A stretch of 6,579 nucleotides of DNA from Bacteroidales bacterium (GTDB lineage Bacteria; Bacteroidota; Bacteroidia; Bacteroidales; VadinHA17): assembly GCA_025455535.1 (NCBI GenBank), contig JALOMM010000081.1, forward strand, positions 1 to 6,579, read 5' to 3'. Both the position numbers and the translations under genes were made by a program. The notes under the pieces are model-generated. The model saw only the letters and a program-made list of their open reading frames with translations, searched no databases and had not been told where the DNA came from. Of this stretch, positions 1 to 6,574 are shown in pieces. The stretch's first letter is position 1, and every line of letters starts with the position of its first letter.

Positions 1-8
1 AGGCAGCA

Positions 9-1559
9 ATGAGATTAATTCCGCTTTTATGTATTCCCGGAGTGATAACTTCATGCCAGGTCAGAAAGCATGAACAGCCGAATATCGTTTTCATAATGAC
101 TGATGACCACGGATACCAGGCAATAAGTGCTTACGGGGGTACGTTGAACAGCACCCCTGCTCTCGACCGGATAGCCGGGGAGGGTGTCATCTTTCGCAAC
201 AGCTTTGTCTGCAACTCAATATCCGCACCCAGCAGGGCTGCACTCCTGACAGGCAAGCACAGCCATGCCAACGGTCATACTGACAACAGGCACCGGTTTG
301 ACAGCTCGCAGGTCACCTTCCCCAAGCTCCTCCGTGAAGCAGGATACCAGACAGCCGTGATCGGCAAATGGCATTTGCAGAGCGAACCGACTGGATTTGA
401 CTACTGGAACATACTTCCCGGGCAGGGGAGCTATTACAATCCTGATTTCATTGAGATGGGCCGCAGGTACCGCCAGGAGGGATATGCCACCACACTGATC
501 ACAGACATGGCTATTGAATGGATCCGTGACAGGGATAAGAGCAAGCCATTCTGCATACTGGTGCATCACAAGGCTCCACACCGCAACTGGATGCCTGACA
601 CAATTGATTTTGATCTCTTCGACGATCCGGATTTCACGGTCCCCGGTAATTTCTTCGATACCTACGAGGGAAGGAGAGGAGCTGAGATGCAGAAGATGAG
701 CATATTCAAAGACATGCGCATGGCATCTGACCTGAAGATCACAGGTACTGACGGAGACAGTATAACACAATCTGAAAGAGACTATATTTCTTACCTTGAG
801 AACAGACTTACACCTCAGCAATACAGGGCCTGGCAAAATGAATTTGAGCCACTCAGCAGAGACTACAACGCTCATCCTCTTACCGGAGACTCACTGGCTG
901 TTTACAAGCTGAACAGGTATCTTGCTGACTACCTGAGAACTATCCAGTCGGTCGACCGCAATACGGGGCGATTGCTTGATTTTATCGATTCTGCCGGACT
1001 GAGAGACAATACCATTATTGTCTATACTTCTGACCAGGGTTTTTATCTTGGAGAACACGGGTGGTTCGACAAGAGGTTCATGTACGAGGAGTCATTCCGT
1101 ACCCCTCTGATGATGAGGCTTCCGCAGGGCTTCGAGGCAAAGGGAGACATAGGTGAGATGGTTCAGAACATAGACCTGGCCCCCACCTTTCTCGAGCTGG
1201 CAGGCGTCAGCCCCCCGGATGACATGCAGGGTATGTCAATGGTCCCGCTGCTGAAGGGGCCGGCAGTGAAGAAATGGCGCGACGCTCTCTATTATCACTA
1301 TTATGAATACCCAGGGGAGCATGATACCAGACCCCATTACGGAGTAAGGACTGACAGGTATAAGCTGATACATTTCTACGGCGAAACAGATCACTGGGAG
1401 CTTTATGACCTGGAAGCGGATCAGCATGAAATGAAGAATCTGATAGATGATCCTTCATATGACAGGGTCGAAGAGAGCCTGAGGAAGCGACTTAAAGAAC
1501 TGCGTACGTCGTATAGGGTGCCTGACGAGGCGACGGCCTTCTCCGCCGGCAATAACTGA
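9..1559 (+). CDS. Sulfatase (S1 family, serine-type formylglycine), predicted lipoprotein
   Basis: Predicted to hydrolyse sulfate esters, most likely on a glycan, from a membrane-anchored position outside the cytoplasm. Residues 70-82 match the sulfatase signature, with Ser72 in the S-x-P-x-R core as the residue converted to formylglycine. Residues 112-122 match the second signature (GYQTAVIGKWH). Asp32-Asp33 near the N-terminus and Asp342-Gln343 (TSDQG) fit the calcium site; Lys120, His122, His187, His191 and Lys355 fit the active-site set. The C-terminal part, about 425-500, resembles the DUF4976-type subdomain, with YYHYYEYP, YGVRTDRYKLIHF and WELYDL stretches. A short hydrophobic leader ends in the lipobox ITSC, so Cys16 is the likely lipidated residue. 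The 516-residue length is normal. The ATG at 9 is preceded only by a weak AGG; a start upstream of the window cannot be excluded, but the leader looks complete. A serine-type enzyme needs an anaerobic radical-SAM maturase encoded elsewhere. Substrate and subfamily are not assignable by eye. Followed after 51 bp by the oxidoreductase gene. Confidence 0.95.
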   Translation: MRLIPLLCIPGVITSCQVRKHEQPNIVFIMTDDHGYQAISAYGGTLNSTPALDRIAGEGVIFRNSFVCNSISAPSRAALLTGKHSHANGHTDNRHRFDSSQVTFPKLLREAGYQTAVIGKWHLQSEPTGFDYWNILPGQGSYYNPDFIEMGRRYRQEGYATTLITDMAIEWIRDRDKSKPFCILVHHKAPHRNWMPDTIDFDLFDDPDFTVPGNFFDTYEGRRGAEMQKMSIFKDMRMASDLKITGTDGDSITQSERDYISYLENRLTPQQYRAWQNEFEPLSRDYNAHPLTGDSLAVYKLNRYLADYLRTIQSVDRNTGRLLDFIDSAGLRDNTIIVYTSDQGFYLGEHGWFDKRFMYEESFRTPLMMRLPQGFEAKGDIGEMVQNIDLAPTFLELAGVSPPDDMQGMSMVPLLKGPAVKKWRDALYYHYYEYPGEHDTRPHYGVRTDRYKLIHFYGETDHWELYDLEADQHEMKNLIDDPSYDRVEESLRKRLKELRTSYRVPDEATAFSAGNN

Positions 1560-1610
1560 CAGTCATCAATTAATCATTACACTTGCAAATAGCAGTATAA
1601 ATCAGACGAG

Positions 1611-2879
1611 ATGAAGAAGGATACAGTCAACAGGCGGGATTTTATCCGCAGGAGTGCAGCGGCAGGGCTGGCGCTGACAATTGTGCCGCGTCATGTGCTT
1701 GGCGGGAGGGGTTATACTCCTCCAAGTGATCAACTGACAAAGGGGATCATCGGTGTCGGCGGCATGGGGCTGGGTCACTTTGCCTACGAAAATACCCGCC
1801 TCCTGGCCGTTTGCGACGTCGATTCGAACCATCTGAACCATGCTCTCGGCATTGCAGGGAAGGGGGTAACAGGATATCACGATTTCAGGGAGCTTATCGC
1901 AAGACCCGACATTGATATTGTGCATATCGCCACACCCCCCCACTGGCATGGCATAATGTCAAGGATGGCTGCGGATGCAGGTAAGGATATATGGTGTGAA
2001 AAGCCGATGACCAGGACAATAGGTGAGGGGAAGAAAGTAGTCGAGGCTGTCAGGGCAAACGGAAGGGTTTTCAGGCTGAACACCTGGTTCAGGTTCAGGA
2101 GTCAGTTTTACGGACTGGGGACCACCGTCAGACCACTCAAAAAGATTGTCAGCAGCGGTCTGCTGGGATGGCCGCTGAAAGTAACAATAAGCGGCGTGAC
2201 AGGGTATGACTGGAAGTTCTACTGGAGCGGTGAGACAAACCTGAAGCCAATGACTCCGCCGGCTGAGCTCGACTATGACTTGTGGCTCGGGCCGGCACCA
2301 CGCAAGCCATATAATCCGGAGCGGGTCCATTCGAAGTTCAGGGGGTACTGGGATTATGACGGAGGCGGCCTTGGCGATATGGGACAGCATTATATTGACC
2401 CGGTTCAGTATTTCCTTGGCAAGGATGATACGAGCCCGGTATCGGTTGAGATTGATGCACCGCAGCAGCACTATGATGCCGTGGGCTCATGGAGAAGGAT
2501 TACCTATACGTATGAGGACGGATGCCAGATCATACTCGACGGGGAAAACCGAGACAAGGAAGCAGCCTATATTGAGGGTCCCTACGGAAAGATATTCAAA
2601 GGATTCGTGTCTGACATACCCAACCTGGCAGACATCGTCGATTCTCTACCTGATCCGGAACCTGAGATAACCCTCTTTACCGAGTCAGTCAGGACCAGAC
2701 GTCCTTTTGCCCTTAACGAGATGAACGGCCATCGCTCGTGTACGATAGTCAACATGGGTGTCGTTGCGCTGCGCCTCGGACGCAACCTGCGGTTCGACCC
2801 TGTGAAGCAGGTGTTTATCGACGATGATGGGGCCAATGCATTAATAGATCAGCCAATGAGAGGTGAATGGCACTTCTGA
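1611..2879 (+). CDS. Gfo/Idh/MocA family oxidoreductase with Tat signal
   Basis: Predicted NAD(P)-dependent sugar or sugar-derivative dehydrogenase acting outside the cytoplasm. The N-terminus carries a twin-arginine signal (NRRDFIRRS, residues 7-15) followed by a short hydrophobic stretch to about 25. The Rossmann dinucleotide-binding motif GVGGMG lies at 48-53. TPPHWHG at about 108-114 and the family hallmark EKP at 130-132 follow, with Lys131 as the expected catalytic lysine. The C-terminal alpha/beta domain includes YDLWLGPAP and GGGLGDMGQHYIDP (251-264); Asp256 and His260 are the likely substrate-site residues. The ending, with an FDP...DDDGAN...GEWHF pattern, is typical of the exported bacterial members, so the 422-residue protein appears complete. 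Tat export fits a protein that folds with its cofactor before export. Some exported relatives oxidise or reduce glycosides at C3 in 3-keto-glycoside pathways, and GH109 glycosidases share the fold, so a non-redox role is an alternative. Start choice follows the Tat motif; the ribosome site is weak. It sits 51 bp after the sulfatase and 21 bp before the HEAT gene. Confidence 0.92.
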   Translation: MKKDTVNRRDFIRRSAAAGLALTIVPRHVLGGRGYTPPSDQLTKGIIGVGGMGLGHFAYENTRLLAVCDVDSNHLNHALGIAGKGVTGYHDFRELIARPDIDIVHIATPPHWHGIMSRMAADAGKDIWCEKPMTRTIGEGKKVVEAVRANGRVFRLNTWFRFRSQFYGLGTTVRPLKKIVSSGLLGWPLKVTISGVTGYDWKFYWSGETNLKPMTPPAELDYDLWLGPAPRKPYNPERVHSKFRGYWDYDGGGLGDMGQHYIDPVQYFLGKDDTSPVSVEIDAPQQHYDAVGSWRRITYTYEDGCQIILDGENRDKEAAYIEGPYGKIFKGFVSDIPNLADIVDSLPDPEPEITLFTESVRTRRPFALNEMNGHRSCTIVNMGVVALRLGRNLRFDPVKQVFIDDDGANALIDQPMRGEWHF

Positions 2880-2900
2880 AATTTAAATCCAGGTCACGAC

Positions 2901-4958
2901 ATGAAAAGACATATATTCATTCTATCCGTAATCGCAGCGTTGCTGCTCACCACCTCATTGAGGTCGCAGGATATCAGGACCATTGAGGAAGGTGTTGCCG
3001 GACTGCTTGCTAGGCTCCCGGCTGACAACCAGGATCTTGCCGGCAGTTTAATGGAGGAGATGTACTCCCTGGGAGAAGAGGGCAGATCGCTTATCTGCAG
3101 CATGGTAGTCCCCGCCGGCACCGGTGATGATACCAAAGCACGTTATGCAATTTCTTCCCTTACGTTTCATCTGTCAGGAGATGACAAGCCTGACAGGAAG
3201 GCCGAATGGGAGAGGCAATGCCTTGCATCTATGAAGAAAGCGTACCATGAAGAGGTAAGGACTTTTTTTATCAGGCAGCTCAATCTTGTCGGTTCAGCGG
3301 TGGCGGCGGAGGCACTGGCTGATTTCGTAAACGATTCTGTTTCATGCGATGATGCGGTTATTGCACTTCAGTTTATTGGCGGCGAAGAGGCAGTAATGAT
3401 CATGGCCTCGGCGCTTGCCTCTGATGTATCACCCTGTGCGGCACAGATAATGGTTGCTCTAGCTGACATGAAGTATACCGGAGCAGTAAAGGATTACATC
3501 AGGTGGTATGAGAAGGGCAGTCAGGCAGAGAAGTCTGCTGCTCTTTATGCGCTTGCTTCTGCAGCTGATCCGGCTGCACTGCCTGTGCTGACCGGGGCAT
3601 CAGAAAACGCCGGTTACATGTGGGAGCCTACGGGTGCAGTGCAGGCTTTGCTGCTCTATGCAAAAAACATCGGGCTCGCAGGAGATGTGAAAGGGATGGA
3701 AAAAATCACCGGTAAGGTAATGGGCAGGAGCACCACATCTGAGACTTCGGCTCAGCGCCTGGCAGCAATGAGTGTGACAGTGGCCGTAAAAGGGAAGGAT
3801 GCCCTTCCAGTGTTGCTGGAGGCAGCCGATGACCCTGATATTGTAATACGCGGGGGAGCCCTGAGGCTGACAAATTCGCTCCCCGGATCAGACGTAACCA
3901 GGAAGTGGATCGGAAGGATTGATAAGGTTCATGACGAGGCTAAGGCGGAGATACTGTTCATGCTGGGGGAGAGAGGTGATGCCCTCGCTGTTCCTCTGAT
4001 GCTGGAGACTCTGGGCAGCGATTCGCCTGACCTTGCCCGCGAGGCTGCCGGCGCCCTGGCAAAACTGGAGGGAGCAATGGCTGTTGATCCCCTCCTTGAC
4101 TGGATACTGAAGAGTGACAGTGAAGATGGACACACGGCAGCAGCAAACGCTCTCATCACAGTGCTTGACAGCACAAGTATTGATAGGGTTGCCGGGCGAC
4201 TCCCGCAATCAGCAGGTCATTCGACAGTTACATTGATCCGGCTTCTGGCCTGGTCAGGGAATGATGAGTATTTCACTACCGTAATGTCATATGTAAACTC
4301 AACGGATCCGGGTATCAGGGCTACTGCCATAACCTCACTGGCCAGACTCTCCTCATATGATGATCAGGGAGCCCTGATGAAGCTGCTTGAAACACTTGCC
4401 GATAAGAATGAAATTGAAGAGGTACAAAGGGCTCTTGCTGCTGCGGCGTTACAGTCACCTGATCCTCAGAAGCGGTCTGACGTGATACTTGCGTCTTATG
4501 ACAACAGTAAAATCAAGATGAGACTCGTTCCTGTCCTGGCGGTGACAGGAGGTGAGGCTGCCGCGAAAACGGTTTTTAAGGAGTTTGAGGCCGGAAATGC
4601 GGAGACACGCGATGTGTGCTTTGACGCCCTGGCTCACTGGACCGATCATACTGCTCTGCCGGCGCTGTATGAAATTACTGCTTCGGGAAACAAAACCTTC
4701 AGCCGTCCTGCATTTGATGCCTATCTGCGGAGTCTTAATACAGCCAGGCTCGATCCTGAACGAAAGTTACAGCTCATAAAAGATATAGCTCCCTATGCTC
4801 TTGCTCCGGACACAAGAAGCGAACTCATTCTGCTTGCCGGAACACTCAACACGCGTCAGGCTGCGCAATACATATCCTCTTTCATGACAGATGATTCCGA
4901 GGAGGTACGCAAAACTGCACAAGAGGCACTTGCAGGTATCAAACTGCCCGATGAATAG
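2901..4958 (+). CDS. Secreted HEAT-repeat protein
   Basis: No enzymatic function is recognised. The protein has a Sec signal peptide (MKRHIFILSVIAALLLTTSL, cleavage probably after Ser22 in LRS-QD) and is otherwise an alanine/leucine-rich array of paired helices in the HEAT or PBS-lyase-repeat style. Clear repeats include about 347-400 (AEILFMLGERGD, then AREAAGALAKLEG) and the C-terminal one at 655-680 (DDSEEVRKTAQEALAGI); weaker ones cover most of the rest. HEAT arrays are curved protein-binding scaffolds, so a binding role in the periplasm is inferred. No catalytic domain is visible after the last repeat, which ends five residues before the stop. In Bacteroidota and Planctomycetota, exported HEAT proteins often occur near, or fused to, DUF1080-type domains and near Gfo/Idh/MocA oxidoreductases; this one stands alone beside such an oxidoreductase. 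It starts 21 bp after that gene, with only AGG upstream, and is likely cotranscribed with it. The 158-bp gap that follows probably ends the unit. Confidence 0.85.
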   Translation: MKRHIFILSVIAALLLTTSLRSQDIRTIEEGVAGLLARLPADNQDLAGSLMEEMYSLGEEGRSLICSMVVPAGTGDDTKARYAISSLTFHLSGDDKPDRKAEWERQCLASMKKAYHEEVRTFFIRQLNLVGSAVAAEALADFVNDSVSCDDAVIALQFIGGEEAVMIMASALASDVSPCAAQIMVALADMKYTGAVKDYIRWYEKGSQAEKSAALYALASAADPAALPVLTGASENAGYMWEPTGAVQALLLYAKNIGLAGDVKGMEKITGKVMGRSTTSETSAQRLAAMSVTVAVKGKDALPVLLEAADDPDIVIRGGALRLTNSLPGSDVTRKWIGRIDKVHDEAKAEILFMLGERGDALAVPLMLETLGSDSPDLAREAAGALAKLEGAMAVDPLLDWILKSDSEDGHTAAANALITVLDSTSIDRVAGRLPQSAGHSTVTLIRLLAWSGNDEYFTTVMSYVNSTDPGIRATAITSLARLSSYDDQGALMKLLETLADKNEIEEVQRALAAAALQSPDPQKRSDVILASYDNSKIKMRLVPVLAVTGGEAAAKTVFKEFEAGNAETRDVCFDALAHWTDHTALPALYEITASGNKTFSRPAFDAYLRSLNTARLDPERKLQLIKDIAPYALAPDTRSELILLAGTLNTRQAAQYISSFMTDDSEEVRKTAQEALAGIKLPDE

Positions 4959-4973
4959 AAATCTGCCTCACAT

Positions 4974-5008
4974 GTTGATGTAGCAGGTTTTATCAACTAA
5001 TTATCAAC
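4974..5008. repeat. Cluster of three ATCAAC motifs (one inverted, two direct)
   Basis: GTTGAT at 4974-4979 is the reverse complement of ATCAAC at 4992-4997 and 5003-5008. The two direct copies extend to TTATCAAC (4990-4997 and 5001-5008) with an 11-bp period, about one helical turn. The inverted copy extends to 7 bp (TGTTGAT, 4973-4979) against the second direct copy (ATCAACA, 5003-5009). It lies 15 bp after the HEAT stop codon and over 100 bp before the response regulator. It may be an operator for the downstream unit or a weak RNA hairpin after the upstream one; chance is possible for such short motifs in AT-rich sequence. Confidence 0.4.
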
Positions 5009-5013
5009 ACCGG

Positions 5014-5066
5014 TCAAAATGGCCATGGCTTTTCTTGGCAGGGAGGATAAAAAGAGCCATTTTTGA
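5014..5066 (+). promoter_or_regulatory. Inverted repeat with two competing left arms; possible terminator or leader structure
   Basis: TCAAAATGGC (5014-5023) pairs with GCCATTTTTGA (5056-5066) if one T is bulged, leaving a 32-base loop. The sequence ATGGCCATGGCT places a second ATGGC copy at 5025-5029, so ATGGCTTTT (5025-5033) can instead pair with AAAAGAGCCAT (5050-5060) with a two-base bulge. The two left arms compete for one right arm. The run of five T lies within the stem rather than after it, so this is not a textbook intrinsic terminator. It may still end the HEAT transcript or shape the leader of the regulator transcript. Folding was done by eye only. Confidence 0.35.
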
Positions 5067-5116
5067 AAGTCAGAATAGTTTAATAATTCCTGATTGCGGA
5101 TTCAGGGCTGAGTTTA

Positions 5117-5479
5117 ATGATGAAGATACTCATTTGTGAAGATAATCAGCTGGCTTCAAAAGCCATGTCAGTTGTCCTTGATCGTGAAGGATATGAGACC
5201 GTAATTGCATCGGACGGCAACAGCGCACTTGATATTCTCCGTAATAATGAATTCAGCCTTGTCATTATAGATATACATCTGCCTTATCACAGCGGGCTTG
5301 AGGTCATAAGATTTCTGCGTACCGATCTTAAGAAGAAGACCCCTGTCCTTATTGTAACGGCGTTCAGTGATCCCCAGATGCAGCGCCAGGCCAATGAAAT
5401 GAAGGTAAGCGGATATATCACCAAGCCATTTAACCCTGATGATCTGATCATGAAGATCAGGTCTTTAATTAAGGAATGA
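5117..5479 (+). CDS. Single-domain response regulator (receiver domain only)
   Basis: A cytoplasmic CheY-like receiver of 120 residues with no output domain. The acidic pocket is Glu8-Asp9, the phosphoacceptor is Asp52 (VIIDIHLP), the switch threonine is Thr81 (IVTAF), the aromatic switch residue is Tyr100, and the conserved lysine is Lys103 in KPF. All residues needed for phosphorylation are present, so it is probably active. Such proteins signal by binding a partner or passing phosphate on. No sensor kinase is in the window, so its kinase is unknown. Two ATG codons stand in tandem at 5117 and 5120; the first is used here and the difference is one residue. The upstream ribosome site is weak (AGGG, nine bases before the ATG). 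The next gene begins 3 bp after its stop, with that gene's ribosome site inside the last codons here, so the two are almost certainly cotranscribed and translationally coupled. Confidence 0.95.
   Translation: MMKILICEDNQLASKAMSVVLDREGYETVIASDGNSALDILRNNEFSLVIIDIHLPYHSGLEVIRFLRTDLKKKTPVLIVTAFSDPQMQRQANEMKVSGYITKPFNPDDLIMKIRSLIKE
5471..5476 (+). promoter_or_regulatory. Ribosome binding site AAGGAA for the YaiO gene
   Basis: AAGGAA lies 6 bases before the ATG at 5483, inside the last sense codons (Lys-Glu) of the response regulator. It is the strongest Shine-Dalgarno-like match before any gene in the window; the others have at most AGG or AGGG. It supports the chosen start and coupling to the upstream gene. 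Confidence 0.6.
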
Positions 5480-5482
5480 ATC

Positions 5483-6574
5483 ATGCACGTGAGCCGGTGC
5501 CTGACAATAATCTTTATCATAGTTGCCTCAGCGGCAGCCTTCGGAACACTGTCGGCCCAGGAGGAGGCTTCTCCGGAAGCTGAATATGCAAGGGTCAGGT
5601 CATTGGCTCTTGACGGAAAATATCCGGAGGCGGAGCCGGCCGCCAGGGAACTGGTAAAAGCATACCCTCTTTACGGTGACGCCCGCATTTTGTTAGGCCG
5701 CATACTTGCATGGCAGGGCCATTATGACGAGGCGGAGGCTGTGATTGATACCCTGCTCCTCACAGAACCGGACAACGGTGATGCGATAGAGGCAATCGGT
5801 GACATCAGAAGGTGGTCACGCGACAGGACCCAGCAGGATACCCCTCCAACAGATGTAAGAGCCGGTTACTTCTTTGATACGTTTTCTGAACCCTATGACC
5901 GCTTCTGGCAGGTATTCAGCCTTGGTGCCGGTCACAGATTCGGATGGGGCACGGCCGTTGCAACGGTGAATGCAGGAAACATTTACCTGGGGCCGCCTGA
6001 GGAGACACGTGATAATGATATTCAGTTCGCAGCCGAAGCATGGCCACAGCTGTCATCGAAGAATTACGCCTATGTTGCATATGCCTTCAGCCCGGGACAG
6101 TGGTTCCCGAAGCACAGGGCCGCACTGGAGGTATGGCAGACGCTGCCGGCAGGATGGGCTATCTCGGCAGGCATAAACTATTATTACTTTGACCAGAACA
6201 CCTTCATCGCAACATTATCAGCAGAAAAGTATATCGGAGACTGGTGGTTCTCTGCCAGGGGTTATTTCCACTTCAAGGAGATGGGAGTGAGGACATCAGT
6301 ATATCTTAACGCACGAAGGTATTTCAGCAGGACAGAGTACCTGCAGCTGACACTTGGTGCAGGTACGGCTCCCGATGAGCCCCTTGATATAATGACCGAT
6401 CTTGAGAGGCAGAGCGCAACCAGCGTAAGACTCTCATATTTCAATCAGTTCACGTCACTGTGGGCATTCAGGGTGGGAGCGGGGTATTCATATGAGAAGT
6501 ATGATGAGACAAATTACCGTACCAGGTTTGAGGGGGGGGTAAGCATCATCCGTGGCATTGGGAATACAAAATGA
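5483..6574 (+). CDS. YaiO-family outer membrane beta-barrel protein with N-terminal TPR region
   Basis: Predicted outer-membrane protein. A signal peptide (hydrophobic residues 7-24, cleavage probably after Ala25 in LSA-QE) is followed by a helical region at about 30-108 that reads as two tetratricopeptide-like repeats (GKYPEAEPAARELVKAYP; GHYDEAEAVIDTLLLTEPDN). From about residue 124 to the end there are alternating aromatic beta-strands (VRAGYFFDTF, AGINYYYF, WWFSARGYFHF, AFRVGAGYSYEKY) typical of the YaiO barrel. The 363-residue length fits the Bacteroidota TPR-plus-barrel form; E. coli YaiO is shorter and lacks the TPR part. TPR-plus-barrel proteins such as PgaA export polysaccharide, so a role in exopolysaccharide or cell-surface glycan is a reasonable inference, not shown here. 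The C-terminus (RGIGNTK) lacks the usual final aromatic residue of outer-membrane barrels, and a run of eight G lies shortly before it. It follows the response regulator by 3 bp and its TGA overlaps the ATG of the next gene. Confidence 0.88.
   Translation: MHVSRCLTIIFIIVASAAAFGTLSAQEEASPEAEYARVRSLALDGKYPEAEPAARELVKAYPLYGDARILLGRILAWQGHYDEAEAVIDTLLLTEPDNGDAIEAIGDIRRWSRDRTQQDTPPTDVRAGYFFDTFSEPYDRFWQVFSLGAGHRFGWGTAVATVNAGNIYLGPPEETRDNDIQFAAEAWPQLSSKNYAYVAYAFSPGQWFPKHRAALEVWQTLPAGWAISAGINYYYFDQNTFIATLSAEKYIGDWWFSARGYFHFKEMGVRTSVYLNARRYFSRTEYLQLTLGAGTAPDEPLDIMTDLERQSATSVRLSYFNQFTSLWAFRVGAGYSYEKYDETNYRTRFEGGVSIIRGIGNTK
6532..6539 (+). repeat. G8 homopolymer in the 3' end of the YaiO gene
   Basis: Eight consecutive G encode part of Glu350-Gly351-Gly352-Val353. 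With seven G the next codon is TAA and the protein ends at residue 352. With nine G the frame stays open to the window edge and runs in frame into the ATG at 6571. The tract could be a slippage site, a sequencing-error site, or neutral. Confidence 0.9.

Noticed and set aside
210..212. Cys68 as the formylglycine precursor of the sulfatase
   Set aside because: Cys68 is followed by N-S-I rather than x-P-x-R; Ser72 fits the full signature.
216..875. Open frame of 219 codons on the minus strand inside the sulfatase gene
   Set aside because: It lies fully opposite a gene with two exact sulfatase signatures, and its translation shows no recognisable domain.
1560..1610. Promoter between the sulfatase and oxidoreductase genes
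   Set aside because: A TTG and a TATAAAT are present but only 7 bp apart, and no TAnnTTTG-type Bacteroidota -7 element is seen.
1935..1941. C7 run in the oxidoreductase gene as a possible frameshift site
   Set aside because: It encodes the conserved T-P-P-H-W-H motif in frame, and the protein is intact on both sides.
1959..2471. Open frame of 170 codons on the minus strand inside the oxidoreductase gene
   Set aside because: It is antisense to conserved Gfo/Idh/MocA motifs and has no plausible protein features of its own.
2275..2670. Open frame of 131 codons in another plus-strand frame of the oxidoreductase gene
   Set aside because: It overlaps the GGGLGDMGQH region in a shifted frame, and its composition is not protein-like.
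3888..4208. Overlapping minus-strand open frames inside the HEAT gene
   Set aside because: Several nested frames occur opposite one alanine-rich coding stretch, which is expected from its codon bias.
5061..5116. Bacteroidota-type promoter just before the response regulator
   Set aside because: TTTTGA and TAGTTTAA are present, but the spacing is too short and the -7 match is poor, so no promoter is called.
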